Assembly (NCBI GenBank): GCA_937899715.1
Contig: CALCNX010000098.1
Coordinates: forward strand, 1 to 34,441
Source of the DNA: an uncultured bacterium
GTDB lineage: Bacteria > Bacteroidota > Ignavibacteria > Kapaibacteriales > UBA4661
DNA: 34,441 bases
Direction of reading: 5' to 3'
Of the stretch, positions 1 to 8,844 are shown piece by piece. The position numbers and the translations under genes are program-made. Under the pieces are notes generated by a model, which worked only from the letters and a program-made list of their open reading frames with translations, had not been told where the DNA came from and did no database searches. Every line of letters begins with the position of its first letter. Position 1 is the stretch's first letter.

Positions 1-19
1 TCGTATCGTAAGCGGAATA

Positions 20-53
20 AATTCCGCACTCCCAAGTCTTTTGCGAAAGTCCT
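20..53. repeat. Dispersed repeat copy, left edge
   Basis: The stretch reads AATTCCGCACTCCC, a short variable piece, then TTTTGCGAAAGTCCT. The same arrangement occurs in inverted orientation at 34336-34369, at the other end of the window. It lies just past the 3' end of the primase-helicase gene. The first arm is part of a small palindrome (GCGGAAT/ATTCCGC). It is a non-coding dispersed repeat of unknown class. Confidence 0.55.
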
Positions 54-99
54 GACCAAAATAATACCGCGTGCCGCTCTTCAGTAACAAAGAAAAATA

Positions 100-3000
100 T
101 TATAGCGAACCTACTGCACAAACTTCTTCCCATTTCATCGTCGCTCGTTCCATTGCCGCGCCAAACCGTTCCGTATAGTCCGCACCATCCACGCCGTACT
201 CCTCCACAAAATCCGCTAGCGTTTTTCGTGTGATGCCGCTTTCGTCATGCCCAAAAGTGTAGTACCCGCCAAAATTCACTTTACCGCTCTCGCTTACCTC
301 CCGTTCGCGTTTGTACTCCACGTGGAAGAGGGCGCTGACGAGTTCGCCCGCTCGTTGTTTGGTCAGACGGAAGGCATCATCCGTGAAAGCGTTTAATCGT
401 TGAGCAATGTCGTCCGCGCGGTGCAGCGCAAATTTGAGGTGGCGTTTTGTCGTGCCATGAAACTGAAAGCCCACCGTCGCCGCATTAGCAACAAAATTCC
501 GAACTTCCCACTCGCGTTCCAGTTTTTTGCGGTCGTGCGGCGTGAGCGCTTCGGTGTGCAAATTCAATCGCTTCAGTTCCAAACGCTGGTGCATGGCGAG
601 GTGTTCAGTGAACCTTGCCCACATCCGGCTGTCGCCGAAGCGTTCCAAAAGAGTGATTGCTTCGTCATGCGCAAAAAGTCGGCGGCGAAGTTCAAGATAC
701 CGATTGCCAAACGTGTCGGGTTTCGTGGTGCTGAAAAGGTCAGCGCGTTCCAAAAGCAAGCGTGAACATTCCTCCGTTCGTCGTCGCTCGTGCGGTCTTC
801 CGGCGATGGCGGGGAAGAGCGCTGTTATTGCACTACGAGTCATTCTTGACTCAGTGGTGTGATAGAGCGCTTCCATGAAGAGTTCGGCGGCTTCGGAAAG
901 CATCGTGAGAATTATTCGCTCGTCGGATTTCGCTTGTGCCTTTGCTTTTGCGGTGAGCGCGGCAACGGCTTCGGCGGAAATCATCATTGCCGATGGGGAC
1001 GACGCTTCATCAAAGAGTTCTTCGCGGCGAACAACGGTGATGCCGTAGTCCTCAAGTTCCGCATGGAGTTCGGCGCGAGTGAGCGTTTGCCGCCGAAAGT
1101 CGCCCAGCCCCGCGATAATGCCCGCCACGTCCGGCATCCATTCATTCCGTTCGGTATCGAACATCATGGACGTATCGAAACGGCGGAACGCACTTTTTTT
1201 GCCGATGGCTTGATGGAGATTTTTGCCGCGCATGGCAGGCGAAGCATTATATTCCATTGCCCGCATTTCTGCTTGAAAACAATTACTCTGGAACATCTGC
1301 ACGGGCGAAAGCGGAAAAAGGCGTTGCTGCTCGGCTTTCTGCGTGTGCTTGTGAAAAAGCATGATGCTGAGATGCTCCACGCGGCGGAAGCGGCTCACAA
1401 ATTGCACAATCGTTGCGGGGTCGCGCTCATCAAACATCAGCACTGCCCGAACATCGGTGGAATAAATGTTCACGCCACAGTCCAAAAGGGAAGTGGTCAG
1501 GATAATCCGGCGCGAGATGATGCCGTCGCGCGTGATGGATTTGTATTCGGGCGAAGCTGCGCGGCGGCGCGAAGTGATGAGGTCAATATCATCAGGAGAA
1601 ACGCCGTTTTGCAATAACAATGTCTGAACGGTTCGGAGCGCACTTTCACTATTGATGCGCACGACGACCGCGCCGTGTTCTTTTTCGCGCAAGATTGCGT
1701 TCACGGCTTCTTGTTCGCGGCATTGGTAATCGCAAAAAGCAAGGGAACGTTTTGTTTGTTCTTGTGTGCGGAGATGCAGGTACGCAAAGCGGTCAAGCGC
1801 GGAGGCGTGATGCAGGAAAAGATTCGGCGTAGCCGAAATGCAAACGACGCGGTTTGCGGGGTGTGCTTCCGAAGTGCGGCGCATGGCGGTCATCACGCCG
1901 CGCATGGCAGCGTCGCGGTAAGAGTAATCAGTGAAAACTTTGTGCGCTTCATCCACGATAAGCAGCAGATGTTCTTCGTTCAGGAGACCGTTTGCAGTTT
2001 GCTTTTCAGACTCATGCTCTTTAGAATACAAAATCTTCGGCAAGCTGTCTGCCGTGCAAACGATAATTTTTGAACTTGTGCGGGCTTCCAACAGCGAAAG
2101 CGCGGTATCGCTTCCGGTGATGCTGATAAGCGGCAGGTCGCGGTATTCTTGTTCGATTTGCTCCGCGAGTGCTATCGTCGGCACAACAAAAATTGTTCGT
2201 CCTCCTGTGCGTTTGCGGTGATTCATCGCCACGTGTCGCAGCATGAGAAATGTTTTGCCCGAACCCGTCGGCGCAGAAAGAAAAAGGCGTGGTGTGTGCT
2301 TGATGGCTTCTTCGATGGTGCTGATGGTAGCAGGAGTTTCAGCGCAATGCTTTGTGATGACAAGTTCGCGGGCAGGAGCCGTTACGCCACCGCGCGTGAG
2401 CAATATCGAACGAAGCGGCACTGGCACACGGAGTGCAGCACGAAGTTCGACGTCATAGCCATAGCGAACGACGTAATCGGCAAGGTCATTTTCGGTGGGC
2501 TTGGGTGCGTCTTTGGTTTCTTGTCTCGCAAGGCGGGGAAGGGCAAGAATATGTGAAGAAATTTCACCGAAAGGTTTCTGACTCCCCCTTGACAAAGGGG
2601 GCTGGGGGGATTGAAGCCGAACCGCCGCAGCAAGTTTTTTCGCGCTAGAAATCCCTGCAAAGTCCGTATCAAAAAGAATCGCCAGCGAATTGCCATTGGC
2701 AGCAAGACGCGAACGCACCGCATCCGGCAAGCGCGTTTGCACACCACCCAACGTAAAAGCATTCAACCCCAATGCCCGCGCCACAAAAAAATCTTTCACG
2801 CCCTCGACAATATACGCCGCTTCATTCGGACGCAGCGTTTCCAGTCCCAACGAAAATTTTACATCGCTCGTGTAGTCACGCAACTTCAGGTGAAAGTTCT
2901 TCGCGCTATTGGGGAATGTGGAATAGGTGTCGGACTTAAAGTAGCAGTACCCATAATAATTGCCATCGGCGGCGGGAACAACGAGCGTGAAGTGCGGGTG

Positions 3001-3615
3001 TTTTGTGCCGTTGTAGGCGCTGCCCGATTTATTCACGCCCTCGTAATCGTATCGGCGAAGCGCACGAGCGCTGTGTTCCTGTAAAATGTCGGGCGTGATG
3101 AAGCCGCCGGAGAGTTTTTCCAAGACCGCAAGTTCTTCGTCGGAGAAAGGAGCGGTTTCGATGGCGGTGATGCGAAAGGCGTTTTCATTTTGAACGCTGC
3201 GTACAATCTGATGAGCAGCAGCAAAATTTTTCGTTTCTGCTGTTGGACGGGGAAGAGAAAATGTTTTACCGTGAGAATCAAAACCATAAAGCGCGGCAGC
3301 AAATTCCAGTTGGCTGCGAAAATTCGCATAGCCGTAGAGTTCGAGGAGCTTGAGGAAATTTCCCGACGCTTCATCGCCGGCAGCAAAGTCTTTGAAGTAA
3401 ATGCGTCCGCGTTTGTCGGCGAAGACGGAAAAGTTTTTGTGCGAGGCATCGGAGCGGAACGGGGAGACGTAGCGCGAGCCAACGTCAAAACCAAAATGGC
3501 GAAAGACACGAGCGCCGCCATCGGTGGCGAAAATTTCGTGGAGAAGATTACCTTTAGGGCGAGGGGAGGAAGGTGCAACGAAGGTTGCGAAGGCAGGTTG
3601 TGAAGAGAAACGCAT
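100..3615 (-). CDS. TOPRIM primase / DEAH-box helicase fusion protein
   Basis: A protein of about 1171 residues that probably primes and unwinds DNA for a mobile element. Residues 40-110 look like a degenerate primase zinc-finger/N-terminal region. A TOPRIM-like segment follows, with VEGVKD near residue 270 and an acidic DTD near 315. A superfamily 2 helicase comes next: Walker A (APTGSGKT) near 448, VDEAH near 555, motif III SAT near 594 and an arginine-rich motif VI (QFVSRFRR) near 755. The long C-terminus is not recognised. I chose the ATG at 3615; the frame is also open to a TTG at 3657. Neither start has a clear Shine-Dalgarno sequence. Around residues 335-345 a proline-rich segment is encoded by a dispersed repeat that lies in frame. 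The gene stands alone, reading leftward. The helicase call is strong; a plasmid, phage or ICE origin is inference. Confidence 0.75.
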   Translation of the reverse strand: MRFSSQPAFATFVAPSSPRPKGNLLHEIFATDGGARVFRHFGFDVGSRYVSPFRSDASHKNFSVFADKRGRIYFKDFAAGDEASGNFLKLLELYGYANFRSQLEFAAALYGFDSHGKTFSLPRPTAETKNFAAAHQIVRSVQNENAFRITAIETAPFSDEELAVLEKLSGGFITPDILQEHSARALRRYDYEGVNKSGSAYNGTKHPHFTLVVPAADGNYYGYCYFKSDTYSTFPNSAKNFHLKLRDYTSDVKFSLGLETLRPNEAAYIVEGVKDFFVARALGLNAFTLGGVQTRLPDAVRSRLAANGNSLAILFDTDFAGISSAKKLAAAVRLQSPQPPLSRGSQKPFGEISSHILALPRLARQETKDAPKPTENDLADYVVRYGYDVELRAALRVPVPLRSILLTRGGVTAPARELVITKHCAETPATISTIEEAIKHTPRLFLSAPTGSGKTFLMLRHVAMNHRKRTGGRTIFVVPTIALAEQIEQEYRDLPLISITGSDTALSLLEARTSSKIIVCTADSLPKILYSKEHESEKQTANGLLNEEHLLLIVDEAHKVFTDYSYRDAAMRGVMTAMRRTSEAHPANRVVCISATPNLFLHHASALDRFAYLHLRTQEQTKRSLAFCDYQCREQEAVNAILREKEHGAVVVRINSESALRTVQTLLLQNGVSPDDIDLITSRRRAASPEYKSITRDGIISRRIILTTSLLDCGVNIYSTDVRAVLMFDERDPATIVQFVSRFRRVEHLSIMLFHKHTQKAEQQRLFPLSPVQMFQSNCFQAEMRAMEYNASPAMRGKNLHQAIGKKSAFRRFDTSMMFDTERNEWMPDVAGIIAGLGDFRRQTLTRAELHAELEDYGITVVRREELFDEASSPSAMMISAEAVAALTAKAKAQAKSDERIILTMLSEAAELFMEALYHTTESRMTRSAITALFPAIAGRPHERRRTEECSRLLLERADLFSTTKPDTFGNRYLELRRRLFAHDEAITLLERFGDSRMWARFTEHLAMHQRLELKRLNLHTEALTPHDRKKLEREWEVRNFVANAATVGFQFHGTTKRHLKFALHRADDIAQRLNAFTDDAFRLTKQRAGELVSALFHVEYKREREVSESGKVNFGGYYTFGHDESGITRKTLADFVEEYGVDGADYTERFGAAMERATMKWEEVCAVGSL
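2581..2613. repeat. Palindromic C/G-rich repeat inside the primase-helicase gene
   Basis: The sequence CCCCCTTGACAAAGGGGG, followed by a G-rich arm, resembles intergenic palindromes common in some bacterial genomes. Here it lies inside an open reading frame and encodes a short Ser/Pro/Arg-rich linker between the TOPRIM-like part and the helicase part. The frame is not broken. Confidence 0.55.
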
Positions 3616-3772
3616 GACAAAAAAGGATGCGCTTCGGTTGCGTTTTTGCGTATTCAAAAAAAAATGCGGATTTTTTCGCAGGTTTCACTTCATTTTTTTT
3701 CTGAAGTGTGTCGCTCAAAAGCTAAGTATAGAGCGAACTTAGAGTCAGTCACCTGAACGAGAAAAAATTACA

Positions 3773-3804
3773 TTTGTGTTGAAATGTTCTTCACAGTATA
3801 TTTG
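3773..3804 (+). promoter_or_regulatory. Bacteroidota-type promoter for a candidate small RNA
   Basis: TTTG at 3773-3776 is followed by a 20-nt spacer and TATATTTG at 3797-3804, an exact match to the TAnnTTTG -7 element. It points rightward into a gap where all neighbouring genes read leftward, so it serves no visible protein gene. A structured stretch and a terminator hairpin lie directly downstream. Confidence 0.45.
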
Positions 3805-3810
3805 TGTCGA

Positions 3811-3938
3811 AGCTTTTTGCGCAACTGAAAGCAAATATTATCCTTTGATTTTTGTAAAGCGTCGGTCAAAACTCTTTAGAGCAAAAATCAAAGTAGGAAT
3901 TGAAGAAGCCACATTTTAGTCGATGTGGCTTTTTCTTT
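3811..3938 (+). ncRNA. Candidate structured small RNA
   Basis: Predicted from structure, not homology. Downstream of the promoter at 3773-3804 there are three helices. The first is short (GCTTT 3812-3816 with AAAGC 3828-3832). The second is a perfect 12-bp stem (3843-3854 with 3882-3893) holding an inner stem (TAAAG 3855-3859 with CTTTA 3874-3878). The third is a terminator hairpin (AAGCCACAT with ATGTGGCTT, 3906-3932) followed by a T-rich run on the plus strand. The predicted length is about 125 nt. It sits in a gap of about 475 bp between the primase-helicase and the DUF262 gene. An 82-codon minus-strand frame crosses it but looks spurious. Function is unknown; it could regulate the adjacent operon. 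Confidence 0.4.
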
Positions 3939-4132
3939 TATTAAAAGTCGAAAGAACACATTGTCGTTGTGATAGTCGTCGAGTGCAAATATACATGGCA
4001 GAAGGGGGAATGACAATGAAAAAAATGGGTTGTGTATAAAAAGATATGCAGATGTTGTTCGTTTTGGTTTTGTAAAGAGTCTGGAACGTGTGTTACAGAC
4101 CATTTTTTTGAAAAAGATTCTCAGCATTTCCA

Positions 4133-5812
4133 TCAAAAATGAATTTTCCAGATTGCTTTTGCGTCTTTGGCTAAATTTTTTTGTCGTTCAGAAATAAAGT
4201 CTTCATTCCAATTGTCATAGTATTGAGCAATGGCTTGGGACATTTTGACGGTACTTTGTGCATACAATTCTTTTTTTTCCTGATACGGTCGAACATCAGC
4301 ATCCTTGTTGAAGGATTTTTCCAACAACGTCAAATTGCCCAAGCGATAAACAGAGCGGTTTATCGCATCTTGAGAAAAATCACCCCATTCCTCATCAGCG
4401 CTTTCGGGAAGAATGTGTTCGACAGTTATTTTGCTACTTTCGGCATCCAGAATGTGTCTGTACTTATACTCTTCAATTTTTGCCAGAATGTATTTGACAA
4501 TCTTGTGATTTCTATTTTTGAATTGCCGTGAGAGAAAGTTGCTTTCAAAATTCGCATCTGAAACATAAACAGGTTGAAAATCTGTCTTGTCGAATGTTTT
4601 TTCAGCAGCAATTTTCCGAGCAACGGTGTTATAGACATCTTCTTGCTCATTGGGATTAAGTCCGCTAATAACATTGTAACGGAAGGATACGACTGCGCAA
4701 CACTGAACAAGGCTCGTAAATTTGTCGGGAGATAAGTATTTATATCCTGAGAGCAAGAGGGAATTGGTCTGTTTAATATGAAAGAGATTTAGTTCGTGGA
4801 GTGCTTGCTGTGTCTTCGGTTGCCCCTTCCAGAGATCATCTTCGGCGCTTTGCAACGCCAGATAAACATCGGCATTGTCATAAAGTTCTCTCGTCAATGC
4901 AAAGACTTGTTGTCTGCCAATAATTTGCTTTTTAATGGTCTTAAAAAGATGATTTTTGCGGACGGTTTTATTAAAACTGTTCCAGTAGTACCGCAAATAT
5001 TCTTCAAATGATTGACCACCTAACTTCCCAACAAGATTCATCCAAATATCTTCCAACTCCTCAATTTCTTGTCGCTCTTTTTGTGGGGACTCATCCACAA
5101 CAGAAAACAGGTAATTTTTCAATAAATCCGATGAAGAAAGCTGCATACCTCGTGAATTTAAGGTCTCGAATACCTTAAAGGCGTTGAGCTGGTCGGTTAC
5201 TTTAATGACTGTAAAGGAGAGTTTATCAACAATACTATCGATAAATCCCGCAAGTTCTTCACCGGTCGAGAAAACCTTTTTGATATTGTCGTAGAGCCAA
5301 AGAAAACATTCTCGCATTTGTTTTTCTGAGGTATTCGCATTGCGTAATGGGCGCAATTCCTCCAATAAGACAATGTGCCGACGGTAGTAATCATCGCTGT
5401 TGCGATTGAGTTTGAGCTTGTTATTGGTAATAAGCGTAACAGGATCAATAAATCCGATATAACTATTGCGTAAGGTATCGCGCCGAACGGCATTTTTTTC
5501 ACTATCAACACCACGAGCAATAAGGTCGTTCAAGCACTTCAGCACGGCAAGCACCAGAATACTCATCGTGGTCAGCCGTTGCTGCCCGTCGATGATGATA
5601 AAATTTTTGTTGTCCGTTGTTTGCAGCACCAAATAGCCCATATAATGTTCGGTTTCTTCATTGGAAACCAGCATCATAATATCCTGCCACAAGTCATCCC
5701 ACTGTTCGTTTTCCCACGAGTAATCACGCTGAAACTTCGGTATTTCATAGCGCAACCCATTTCCCATGAGCTGACGGTAGGTCATGTTGGATGTGTCTTG
5801 GATGCCTTTCAT
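4133..5812 (-). CDS. DUF262/DUF1524 (GmrSD-like) nuclease, probable phage-defence effector
   Basis: 559 residues. The N-terminal DUF262 domain shows PKFQRDYSW at 25-33 and DGQQRLTT at 75-82, the ParB/sulfiredoxin-like nucleotide-binding motif of this family. The C-terminal DUF1524 domain has an HNH-type nuclease core with EHILPES near 459 and a downstream RLGNLTLL segment. Proteins of this architecture include the type IV restriction enzyme GmrSD, which cuts modified phage DNA, so the likely role is nucleotide-dependent DNA cleavage in defence. It is the last gene of a leftward three-gene operon; its ATG is 21 nt after the stop of the TPR gene. No strong Shine-Dalgarno sequence is visible. 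The family call is secure; target and activation are inference. Confidence 0.85.
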   Translation of the reverse strand: MKGIQDTSNMTYRQLMGNGLRYEIPKFQRDYSWENEQWDDLWQDIMMLVSNEETEHYMGYLVLQTTDNKNFIIIDGQQRLTTMSILVLAVLKCLNDLIARGVDSEKNAVRRDTLRNSYIGFIDPVTLITNNKLKLNRNSDDYYRRHIVLLEELRPLRNANTSEKQMRECFLWLYDNIKKVFSTGEELAGFIDSIVDKLSFTVIKVTDQLNAFKVFETLNSRGMQLSSSDLLKNYLFSVVDESPQKERQEIEELEDIWMNLVGKLGGQSFEEYLRYYWNSFNKTVRKNHLFKTIKKQIIGRQQVFALTRELYDNADVYLALQSAEDDLWKGQPKTQQALHELNLFHIKQTNSLLLSGYKYLSPDKFTSLVQCCAVVSFRYNVISGLNPNEQEDVYNTVARKIAAEKTFDKTDFQPVYVSDANFESNFLSRQFKNRNHKIVKYILAKIEEYKYRHILDAESSKITVEHILPESADEEWGDFSQDAINRSVYRLGNLTLLEKSFNKDADVRPYQEKKELYAQSTVKMSQAIAQYYDNWNEDFISERQKNLAKDAKAIWKIHF

Positions 5813-5833
5813 GCTGAAACTTTCATGATGTGT

Positions 5834-7708
5834 TTAGAAGCGGTCATGTTCTTCTGGTTCGTTTCCTTCACCATACTTTCGTATGAGTGCAATGGCATCG
5901 TTGGGCGAAACGGCTTTTCCTTGTAAACGTTCTTGCAATGGTTGTTCCATATCATTTTTGCGTTCTTTTAGTTCCATGCAAATCTCATGCACTTCTCGAA
6001 GCATTGCTTGTGATTCGTCGTGTCTATTCATTTGTTTAAGTAAAACTGCGAAACTATTGAGTGAATCTGCAACAGAGGGTAAAAATGCTTGTCTGTGTTG
6101 TTCGGCTAATTTGCGACGAATCTCAAGTGCCTTTTGATGATTTTTTTCTGATTCTTGTGGCTTGTTTGCTTTGCGATATAGTATTCCAAGATTATACAAT
6201 GACAAAGCAACAGCAGGTAAAAATGCCTGTGGATTTTGCTCTGCTAATTTTTGAAGAATTTTCAGTGCTTCAAGATGATTTTTTTCTGATTGCTCTAGTT
6301 TATTTGTATTCTTTTGAAGGATAGCGAGGTTGTTCAATATGGTGGCTATATCATTCCATAATGCTTGGGAGCCACTTGAAACTAATAGTTTATAAATTTT
6401 CAGTGCCTCTTGGTAGTAATTTTCCGCATTATCAAGCTTTCCTATCTCCTCATATAAAATGGCAAGGTTATTGAGTGAATGTGTAACGTCCAGTAAAAAT
6501 GCTTCAGGATTATCTTTTGCCAATTTCTGACGAATACTTAGTGCTTTCAGATGATTTTTCTCTGCATCCTCCAGTTTGTTCATTTGGCGCTGTAATGTTG
6601 CGAGGTTATGGAGAGTTTTAGCAATTTCATCAGGTGGAATAGCTTTATCTAGCTGTACAGTCTGAATAATTTTTAATGCTGTCTCTAGGTTACTCTCCGC
6701 TTTCTGAAGCTCATTTTTTTTGATTAGGAGAATTCCAAGATTATTATACAAGCCAGCGAGAGCATTAAAAAAAAGTGAGCGATTATCAATTGCTAACTCA
6801 TTACAAATATCAAGAGCTTCTTGAAATTTTTTTTCTGCATCGTCCAATAAATTATTTTTGCTTTGCAAATTTGCAAAACAATTTAGTGTACGTAGAAAAA
6901 TAGGTAGAAATGAAGAATCATTACTAAGTGATTTAATACAAATATCAAACGCCTTTTGAAAATTTATTTCTGCTTCTTTTAGTTTATTCTCAGTGCTTTG
7001 TACAACTCCAAGCACATTAAGGATAAGAACTTGGTGTTTATTGCTATCAGGTGTTAGAATCAAGGCTTGCTGAAGATATTCCTCTGCTTCTTTATATTTA
7101 TGATGATCTCTCAGAAATCTGGCATATTCAAAAAAATTAGAGAAATAAGAAAAAGCATTGATTGAATTCTCAAAATATCTTTTAGTCAATTCATATCGAT
7201 GAAGGTTTATATAATCAGTTGCGGTGAGTTGTGCCTTCAGCAAAAACGCTTCAGCATTACTACGAAGTTTTGCATCAACATCTACTAGACGCTCTAATGC
7301 TTTTTGTTTGGCAGATAGTAATTGCTCCTGCTCATTACTAAGGTCTTCTGCCTTCAGCACCGCACCGGCTTCGCGGAAATTTCCTTGTTCAATATACTCT
7401 TGTACTTTTCTCAAGCGTTCCGTATCAATAGAAATATGGGAAAAGGTCTCAGCTAGCCTCAGAATATCTTGTTTGAAATCTTTTTCCGTTTCCCGTAATT
7501 TATTGAGTTTGGCGCTTTTTCTTAGCCTCATCTCGTCTGTTGTTGCTTCATTAAAATCTTGTTCAGCTTCTTGAATGTCATCGCGTAATTTTTTGTAATC
7601 CGCAGATAGGAAAATGTTGGTAATACGTGTATCACCAACATAAACATCTCCTCCAGCCTCAATGCGGGAATCAACGATGGTATTTTTGCTTTGAAAAACT
7701 TCAGACAT
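5834..7708 (-). CDS. TPR-repeat protein with N-terminal AGG.V.GD motif
   Basis: 624 residues. The first 35 hold a short motif, SKNTIVDSRIEAGGDVYVGD, very like the C-terminus of the upstream 131-aa protein. A helical or coiled-coil region follows to about residue 170. From about 180 to 590 there are many tetratricopeptide units of roughly 42-48 residues (NNLA.L....NKLE.AEK....AL.I..KLA), the Kinesin-light-chain/NB-ARC-associated type. TPRs bind proteins, and proteins with such AGG-V-GD segments are often found in bacterial conflict systems with effector-associated domains. It starts 12 nt after the stop of the upstream gene and is followed 21 nt later by the DUF262 nuclease, which suggests a sensor or adaptor role. 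No catalytic domain is visible. Confidence 0.75.
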   Translation of the reverse strand: MSEVFQSKNTIVDSRIEAGGDVYVGDTRITNIFLSADYKKLRDDIQEAEQDFNEATTDEMRLRKSAKLNKLRETEKDFKQDILRLAETFSHISIDTERLRKVQEYIEQGNFREAGAVLKAEDLSNEQEQLLSAKQKALERLVDVDAKLRSNAEAFLLKAQLTATDYINLHRYELTKRYFENSINAFSYFSNFFEYARFLRDHHKYKEAEEYLQQALILTPDSNKHQVLILNVLGVVQSTENKLKEAEINFQKAFDICIKSLSNDSSFLPIFLRTLNCFANLQSKNNLLDDAEKKFQEALDICNELAIDNRSLFFNALAGLYNNLGILLIKKNELQKAESNLETALKIIQTVQLDKAIPPDEIAKTLHNLATLQRQMNKLEDAEKNHLKALSIRQKLAKDNPEAFLLDVTHSLNNLAILYEEIGKLDNAENYYQEALKIYKLLVSSGSQALWNDIATILNNLAILQKNTNKLEQSEKNHLEALKILQKLAEQNPQAFLPAVALSLYNLGILYRKANKPQESEKNHQKALEIRRKLAEQHRQAFLPSVADSLNSFAVLLKQMNRHDESQAMLREVHEICMELKERKNDMEQPLQERLQGKAVSPNDAIALIRKYGEGNEPEEHDRF

Positions 7709-7720
7709 TCCAGTCTTACC

Positions 7721-8116
7721 TTATTTTGAACTGGTAGAAGTATCACCGAAAGTAACATTACCACCTGCTGAAATCGTGGTACCAACAGCAACATTCTTGC
7801 TATTTACAACGGTAGTAATTCTCGTTTTTTCTTCAGGCTTATTTGCTTCATCAATTTTTTGTTGAAGCTCTTGTGCAATGTCTGGTGAAGTTTTTAATAA
7901 CTCTTCTAATTTTCCTTCTACTTTTCCCAAGAGTTTTTGGTCATCAGGTTTTTCTTCTAATTGCTTGACTATGGTTTCGTCATTCGCTGCCTTGAATGGC
8001 TTCTTTATCAGTTCCCATAAATCTTTTCCTACACCTTTTGCAATTTCTTCACCACCTTTGACTAAATAAGGTGAAACTGCCGCGATAGCTGTGGTTGCGA
8101 TGGCTGAGTAATCCAT
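7721..8116 (-). CDS. Small effector-associated-type protein, first gene of defence-like operon
   Basis: 131 residues. The N-terminal half is helical with the pattern APYLVKGGEEIAKGVGKDLWE, here read from VSPYLVKGGEEIAKGVGKD at about 14-32, then a segment in which acidic and leucine residues alternate. The C-terminus ends in SKNVAVGTTISAGGNVTFGD, matching the N-terminus of the next protein. Similar small helical proteins accompany effector-associated domains, NACHT or caspase-like proteins in conflict systems, as I recall; I could not test this. It heads the operon with the TPR protein (12 nt downstream) and the DUF262 nuclease. A weak -7-like TACTTTTA lies 5' of the ATG in the short gap after the recombinase gene. 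Confidence 0.6.
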   Translation of the reverse strand: MDYSAIATTAIAAVSPYLVKGGEEIAKGVGKDLWELIKKPFKAANDETIVKQLEEKPDDQKLLGKVEGKLEELLKTSPDIAQELQQKIDEANKPEEKTRITTVVNSKNVAVGTTISAGGNVTFGDTSTSSK

Positions 8117-8143
8117 AGTGTGAGTCCTAAAAGTAGTTGATAA

Positions 8144-8842
8144 TTACTTGTAATTAGCCGTTTGTAGCGCCCGCGTCATTTGATTCCGCTCCGTCACCAA
8201 TAAATGCCTGACCGTCGCCGGAAAAAACTCTTTGCCGCGCACGGTGCGAAAACCGTTTTCGTTCAGATACGTTGCGATTGCTCGCATGGTCATTTGTTGC
8301 TTTCGTAAATGTTCAATCATTGCTTTGGCGCGGCGGTTCGATTCGTTTTGGCGGGCGTTTTCGCGTGTGCGCTCGGTGCCGAGTCTGCGCCCTTCTTCCG
8401 TCAGATTTGCCAGTGTGCCGAGCGTATGCCCGCGTGCTTTTTTTGCTGCGAGTGCTGCTTTGGTGCGCTGGGAAATCAGTTCGCGTTCGTGCTGGGCGAG
8501 TGCTGCGAAGATGCCGATGGTGAGCGTGTTTGCGTCCGGCATATCGGCGCAGGCGAAATCCACGCCGGAGTCGCGCATGGTAAAGATGAACGCAACGTTT
8601 CGGCTTAGTCTGTCCAATTTTGCAATCACAAGCGTTGCTCCTAAGCGCTTCGCGTGGTCAATGGCGGCTTGCAACTGCGGGCGGACATTATTTTTGCCGC
8701 TCTCAACCTCCGTATATTCCGCCAGAAGTGTACCCGTGCCAATGAACTCCGCCACGCTGTGCTGTTGCGCTTCCAAGCCCAAGCCCGAAGCACCTTGTTT
8801 TGCGGTGGACACGCGGTAATATGCGATGTAGCGTTTGGTCAT
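8144..8842 (-). CDS. Serine recombinase (resolvase/invertase family)
   Basis: 232 residues. The N-terminal catalytic domain has YYRVST at 9-14 with the nucleophilic serine, then KLDRLSRN near 80-87 with the catalytic arginines, and QHERELISQRTKAAL near 115-129 at the start of the long E helix. The C-terminus contains a recombinase-type helix-turn-helix (MRAIATYLNENGFRTVRG) rather than a large-serine-recombinase domain. Its size fits small resolvases and invertases. The ATG at 8842 lies two bases after the stop of the 115-aa gene, so the two are probably co-transcribed. It suggests a mobile island; I found no paired recombination sites. Confidence 0.88.
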   Translation of the reverse strand: MTKRYIAYYRVSTAKQGASGLGLEAQQHSVAEFIGTGTLLAEYTEVESGKNNVRPQLQAAIDHAKRLGATLVIAKLDRLSRNVAFIFTMRDSGVDFACADMPDANTLTIGIFAALAQHERELISQRTKAALAAKKARGHTLGTLANLTEEGRRLGTERTRENARQNESNRRAKAMIEHLRKQQMTMRAIATYLNENGFRTVRGKEFFPATVRHLLVTERNQMTRALQTANYK

Positions 8843-8844
8843 AC

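Noticed and set aside
3888..4136. 82-codon minus-strand frame after the DUF262 gene
   Set aside because: It overlaps the structured small-RNA region and a terminator-like hairpin, has low-complexity Phe/Leu/Lys content and no family features.
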